DNA of 7,420 nucleotides. Source: an uncultured Actinomycetes bacterium. Its GTDB lineage: Bacteria; Actinomycetota; Actinomycetes; S36-B12. The DNA lies in assembly GCA_913061025.1 (NCBI GenBank), contig CAJXUJ010000061.1, positions 1 through 7,420 on the forward strand, in the 5' to 3' direction. This document shows, piece by piece, positions 5,639 through 7,420 of this stretch. The first letter of the stretch is position 1; every line of letters starts with the position of its first letter. The translations under genes and the position numbers were made by a program. The notes below the pieces were generated by a model. That model did no database searches. It saw only the letters and a list, made by a program, of their open reading frames with translations, and was not told the DNA's origin.

Positions 5639-6915
5639 CAGGCTGCAACCCGTCGAACGGATGATGCGGAGGATTCAGATGCGAGGAGTTCGGCAACATC
5701 GAAACCGTGTCGGCGATAGTGCTCCGTTCGCGCAGGGAAACCTCGATCCCGCCGCAACCCATGACCGTGATCGGTGAAGATCGACGCCAGCTCGATGGTT
5801 CCGGACTCCACCCGCCCGGTGAGGGCGGCGATTTCGCGAATCTGCCGACGACCGTTCCTATCCGTTGCGGTGTGCACGACAAGGTCCACGCTTGACGCCA
5901 CCGTGGGAACAACGAAGTCTCCAGGGATGTTCTGCCCCGCAAGTAGCGGGAGCGTGCACAACTTGGTGACCGCTTCGCGCGCACTGTTCGCGTGCAGGGT
6001 GGACATTGCCGGCATCCCGGAGTTCATCGCCACGAGCAGGTCGAGCGATTCGGCTTGACGCACCTCACCCACGATGAGTCGCGTCGGGCGCATGCGTAGG
6101 GCCTCACGGACCAGTCGCCGCAGCGGAATCTCCCCGGTCCCCTCCAAACTCGCGTCTCGCGTCTGCATGGCAATCCAGTCGGGGTGCTGACAGCGAACTT
6201 CGAAGACCTCTTCGCAACTGATGATGCGCTCACGAGCCGGGACCGAGCCGAGCAACGCGTTCAGCAGCGTGGTCTTTCCCGCCTGCGTGCCACCGGCAAT
6301 GACGATGTTCGCCCCTGACACCACCGAGGCCGCCAAGAAGTCAGCGGCATGAGAGGTGACCGTTCCCGTCGCGACGAGATCGTGGATGCTCGATGGCCGA
6401 ACCACGAAGCGTCGGATGTTTATCGCCCAGTGCTCACGGGTCACGTCGGGGATCACCACATGCAGACGACTCCCATCAGGAAGCGTCGCGTCCACAAAAG
6501 GCTGCGACAGATCCAGCCGACGCCCCGACCACCGCAACATCCGCTCGACCACATCTCGAACCGCAGTTGCGGTCATGACGACCGGCGTCAATTCACTTGT
6601 TCCAGCTCTGGCAATGAACACCCGTCCGGGTTCGTTTATCCAGATCTCTTCGACCGAGTCGTCATCGAAGAACGGCTGCAGCGGGCCGAAGCCGCAGATG
6701 GAGTGCTGGACCGTTTGGACAACCTGCGCTACGTCCGCACCTACCGATGGCCCCATGGTCTCAGCGCCGGATGAACCGATGACCACCTCTGCGCTAATGC
6801 GTTCGATCAACCCCGCGACCTGCGTGCCATCGTGCATCGGATCCAATCGCAGCGATCGGACCTCGTCGCGAACGCGTTGTTCTACTCGCTCGCACCACTG
6901 CGCGTGATGTCGCAT
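5638..6915 (-). CDS. tadA: TadA/CpaF-family secretion ATPase
   Basis: The 425-aa cytoplasmic AAA-type (VirB11/PilT-like) ATPase powers Tad pilus assembly. The N-terminal domain contains FGPLQPFFDDDSVEEIWINEP (about 76-96), a hallmark of CpaF proteins, and FVDATLPDGSRLHVVIP (140-156). Walker A is GGTQAGKTT (208-216, K214). The Asp-box region reads CEEVFEV (234-240) rather than IEDTAEL. Walker B is RLIVGEVRQAE (279-289, E284) and the His box is STLHANSA (305-312, H308). I recall the QAGKTT and CEEVFE variants in other actinobacterial TadA proteins, so they look like subfamily traits, not damage. The ATG at 6915 has a strong Shine-Dalgarno (GGAAAGGGGG, 5 nt spacing). It is the first gene of the operon. 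No TadZ/CpaE-like ATPase precedes it, though many actinobacterial Tad loci have one. Its stop overlaps tadB. Confidence 0.96.
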   Translation of the reverse strand: MRHHAQWCERVEQRVRDEVRSLRLDPMHDGTQVAGLIERISAEVVIGSSGAETMGPSVGADVAQVVQTVQHSICGFGPLQPFFDDDSVEEIWINEPGRVFIARAGTSELTPVVMTATAVRDVVERMLRWSGRRLDLSQPFVDATLPDGSRLHVVIPDVTREHWAINIRRFVVRPSSIHDLVATGTVTSHAADFLAASVVSGANIVIAGGTQAGKTTLLNALLGSVPARERIISCEEVFEVRCQHPDWIAMQTRDASLEGTGEIPLRRLVREALRMRPTRLIVGEVRQAESLDLLVAMNSGMPAMSTLHANSAREAVTKLCTLPLLAGQNIPGDFVVPTVASSVDLVVHTATDRNGRRQIREIAALTGRVESGTIELASIFTDHGHGLRRDRGFPARTEHYRRHGFDVAELLASESSASSVRRVAA

Positions 6916-6920
6916 CGACG

Positions 6921-6930
6921 CCCCCTTTCC
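6921..6930 (-). promoter_or_regulatory. Ribosome binding site of tadA
   Basis: The minus strand reads GGAAAGGGGG, ending 5 nt before the ATG at 6915. It fixes the tadA start. Confidence 0.6.
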
Positions 6931-6942
6931 TGGACGTCGTCG

Positions 6943-6948
6943 ACGCTA
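6943..6948 (-). promoter_or_regulatory. Possible -10 element of the tad operon
   Basis: The minus strand reads TAGCGT (TANNNT pattern), which would place a transcript start about 20 nt before the tadA ATG, upstream of its Shine-Dalgarno. The -35 region (TTCGGC or nearby) is poor, so this is a weak prediction. Confidence 0.25.
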
Positions 6949-6987
6949 AATCGGCATCACCAACCGCCGAAAGACTCGATTTCGATC

Positions 6988-6996
6988 TGTGGATAA
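6988..6996 (-). promoter_or_regulatory. Perfect consensus DnaA box upstream of tadA
   Basis: The minus strand reads TTATCCACA, the classic 9-base DnaA box, 72 bp before the tadA ATG and 25 bp after the hydrolase stop. A rough base-composition estimate gives well under 0.1 expected perfect copies in a window this size. I saw no second box beside it, so this is not an origin; a single-box regulatory or titration site is possible. Confidence 0.45.
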
Positions 6997-6999
6997 CTC

Positions 7000-7020
7000 A
7001 AACAGCGCGGGGAGCGACTG
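7000..7020 (-). terminator. Weak terminator-like hairpin after the hydrolase gene
   Basis: On the minus strand CAG-T-CGC, loop TCCCC, then GCG-CTG form a 6-bp stem with one bulged T, followed by TTT. It begins 1 nt after the hydrolase stop codon. The stem is short and the T tract minimal, so termination would be inefficient at best. Confidence 0.25.
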
Positions 7021-7021
7021 A

Positions 7022-7420
7022 TCAGACCGACGGCCCGATGAAACGATCCCATGCCGCTTCGACGAATTCGGGGTGCTCCATCTGTGCTACGTGCCCGCTA
7101 TCGGGAAGAACGACGACGTGCGCATCCGAGAAGTACTTGGTTGCCCGATGCGCTGTCCGGGAATCGACGAGTGGGTCCTTACGTCCGTAGACCAAGAGGG
7201 TGGGGGCGGTCACCCGCTGAGCCAACTTCCACGGTCGGTTCGGACCGGGATCGAGGTAGGTACGCAGCAGGCCGCGCAGCGATTGCAGGAAGGCATCGTG
7301 CGCGTACGGACGGGCATCGCGCGCGGCTACTTCCTCGATGGCCTCGTTAAAACGATCCGCAGGCATCCGCTCGGGATCTGCGAAGCATCCGTCGATCGTC
7401 GCCTGGGCTCGCTGCTCGGG
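7022..7420 (-). CDS. Alpha/beta hydrolase fold protein, C-terminal part (runs off the window edge)
   Basis: 132 residues are visible, open to the window edge. The 5' part with the nucleophile elbow lies outside. The end of an alpha/beta hydrolase is clear: APTLLVYGRKDPLVD carries the catalytic acid (D82 of the visible part) and VVVLPDSGHVAQMEHPEFV carries the catalytic histidine (H110). The preceding residues (about 20-70) look like the helical cap that often precedes this core. The substrate cannot be told from this fragment; homologues include esterases, lipases, haloperoxidase-like and ring-cleavage hydrolases. An ATG at 7366 exists, but coding continues upstream of it and a 114-aa protein would lack the nucleophile, so it is an internal methionine. 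It lies upstream of the Tad operon on the same strand, 106 bp from tadA, and need not be functionally linked to it. Confidence 0.88.
   Translation of the reverse strand, partial: PEQRAQATIDGCFADPERMPADRFNEAIEEVAARDARPYAHDAFLQSLRGLLRTYLDPGPNRPWKLAQRVTAPTLLVYGRKDPLVDSRTAHRATKYFSDAHVVVLPDSGHVAQMEHPEFVEAAWDRFIGPSV

Noticed and set aside
7051..7350. Plus-strand open frame opposite the hydrolase
   Set aside because: It is an Arg-rich antisense frame without domain signal; the minus strand carries the hydrolase Asp and His motifs.

Overview
The window looks like chromosomal DNA of an actinobacterium. It is GC-rich (about 60% by eye), and RF2, FtsE and FtsX match, from memory, the actinobacterial versions closely (for example the FtsX start 'GLRRNLTMT' and the RF2 stretch 'SAPDLWDD'). 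The prfB-ftsE-ftsX order and a membrane-anchored Tad locus without outer-membrane genes also fit. I cannot name a genus. Nocardioides-like or Propionibacteriales-like lineages are plausible, but this is inference.

All ten genes lie on the minus strand, so transcription runs from high to low coordinates. First (7420-7022) comes the C-terminal part of an alpha/beta hydrolase, cut by the window edge. A 106-bp intergenic region (7021-6916) follows. It holds a weak terminator-like hairpin, a perfect consensus DnaA box (TTATCCACA), a possible -10 element and a good Shine-Dalgarno sequence. Next is a seven-gene Tad (type IVb pilus-like / type II secretion F-type) operon: tadA ATPase, tadB, tadC, a 65-aa pilin-like protein, two TadE-like pseudopilins and a short TadG-like membrane protein. 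Then, after only 31 bp, come prfB (peptide chain release factor 2), ftsE and the beginning of ftsX, cut by the other edge.

The Tad genes are tightly coupled. Five of the six junctions overlap by 1 or 4 bases (TGATG, ATGA or GTGA). The exception is a 53-bp gap before the pilin-like gene, which carries its own strong Shine-Dalgarno sequence. TadA should power assembly, TadB and TadC form the inner-membrane platform, and the small protein plus the TadE proteins would be the assembled subunits. A prepilin peptidase and a TadZ/CpaE-like localisation ATPase are absent here and must be encoded elsewhere if the system works. FtsE and FtsX form the ABC-type complex that links the divisome to activation of cell-wall hydrolases.

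The points most worth a second look are the pilin-position protein that lacks the usual Glu+5, the DnaA box ahead of tadA, the possible leaderless start of prfB, and the physical continuity of Tad with prfB-ftsEX. I found no RNA genes, CRISPR arrays or insertion sequences. No stretch longer than 300 bases lacks a gene.
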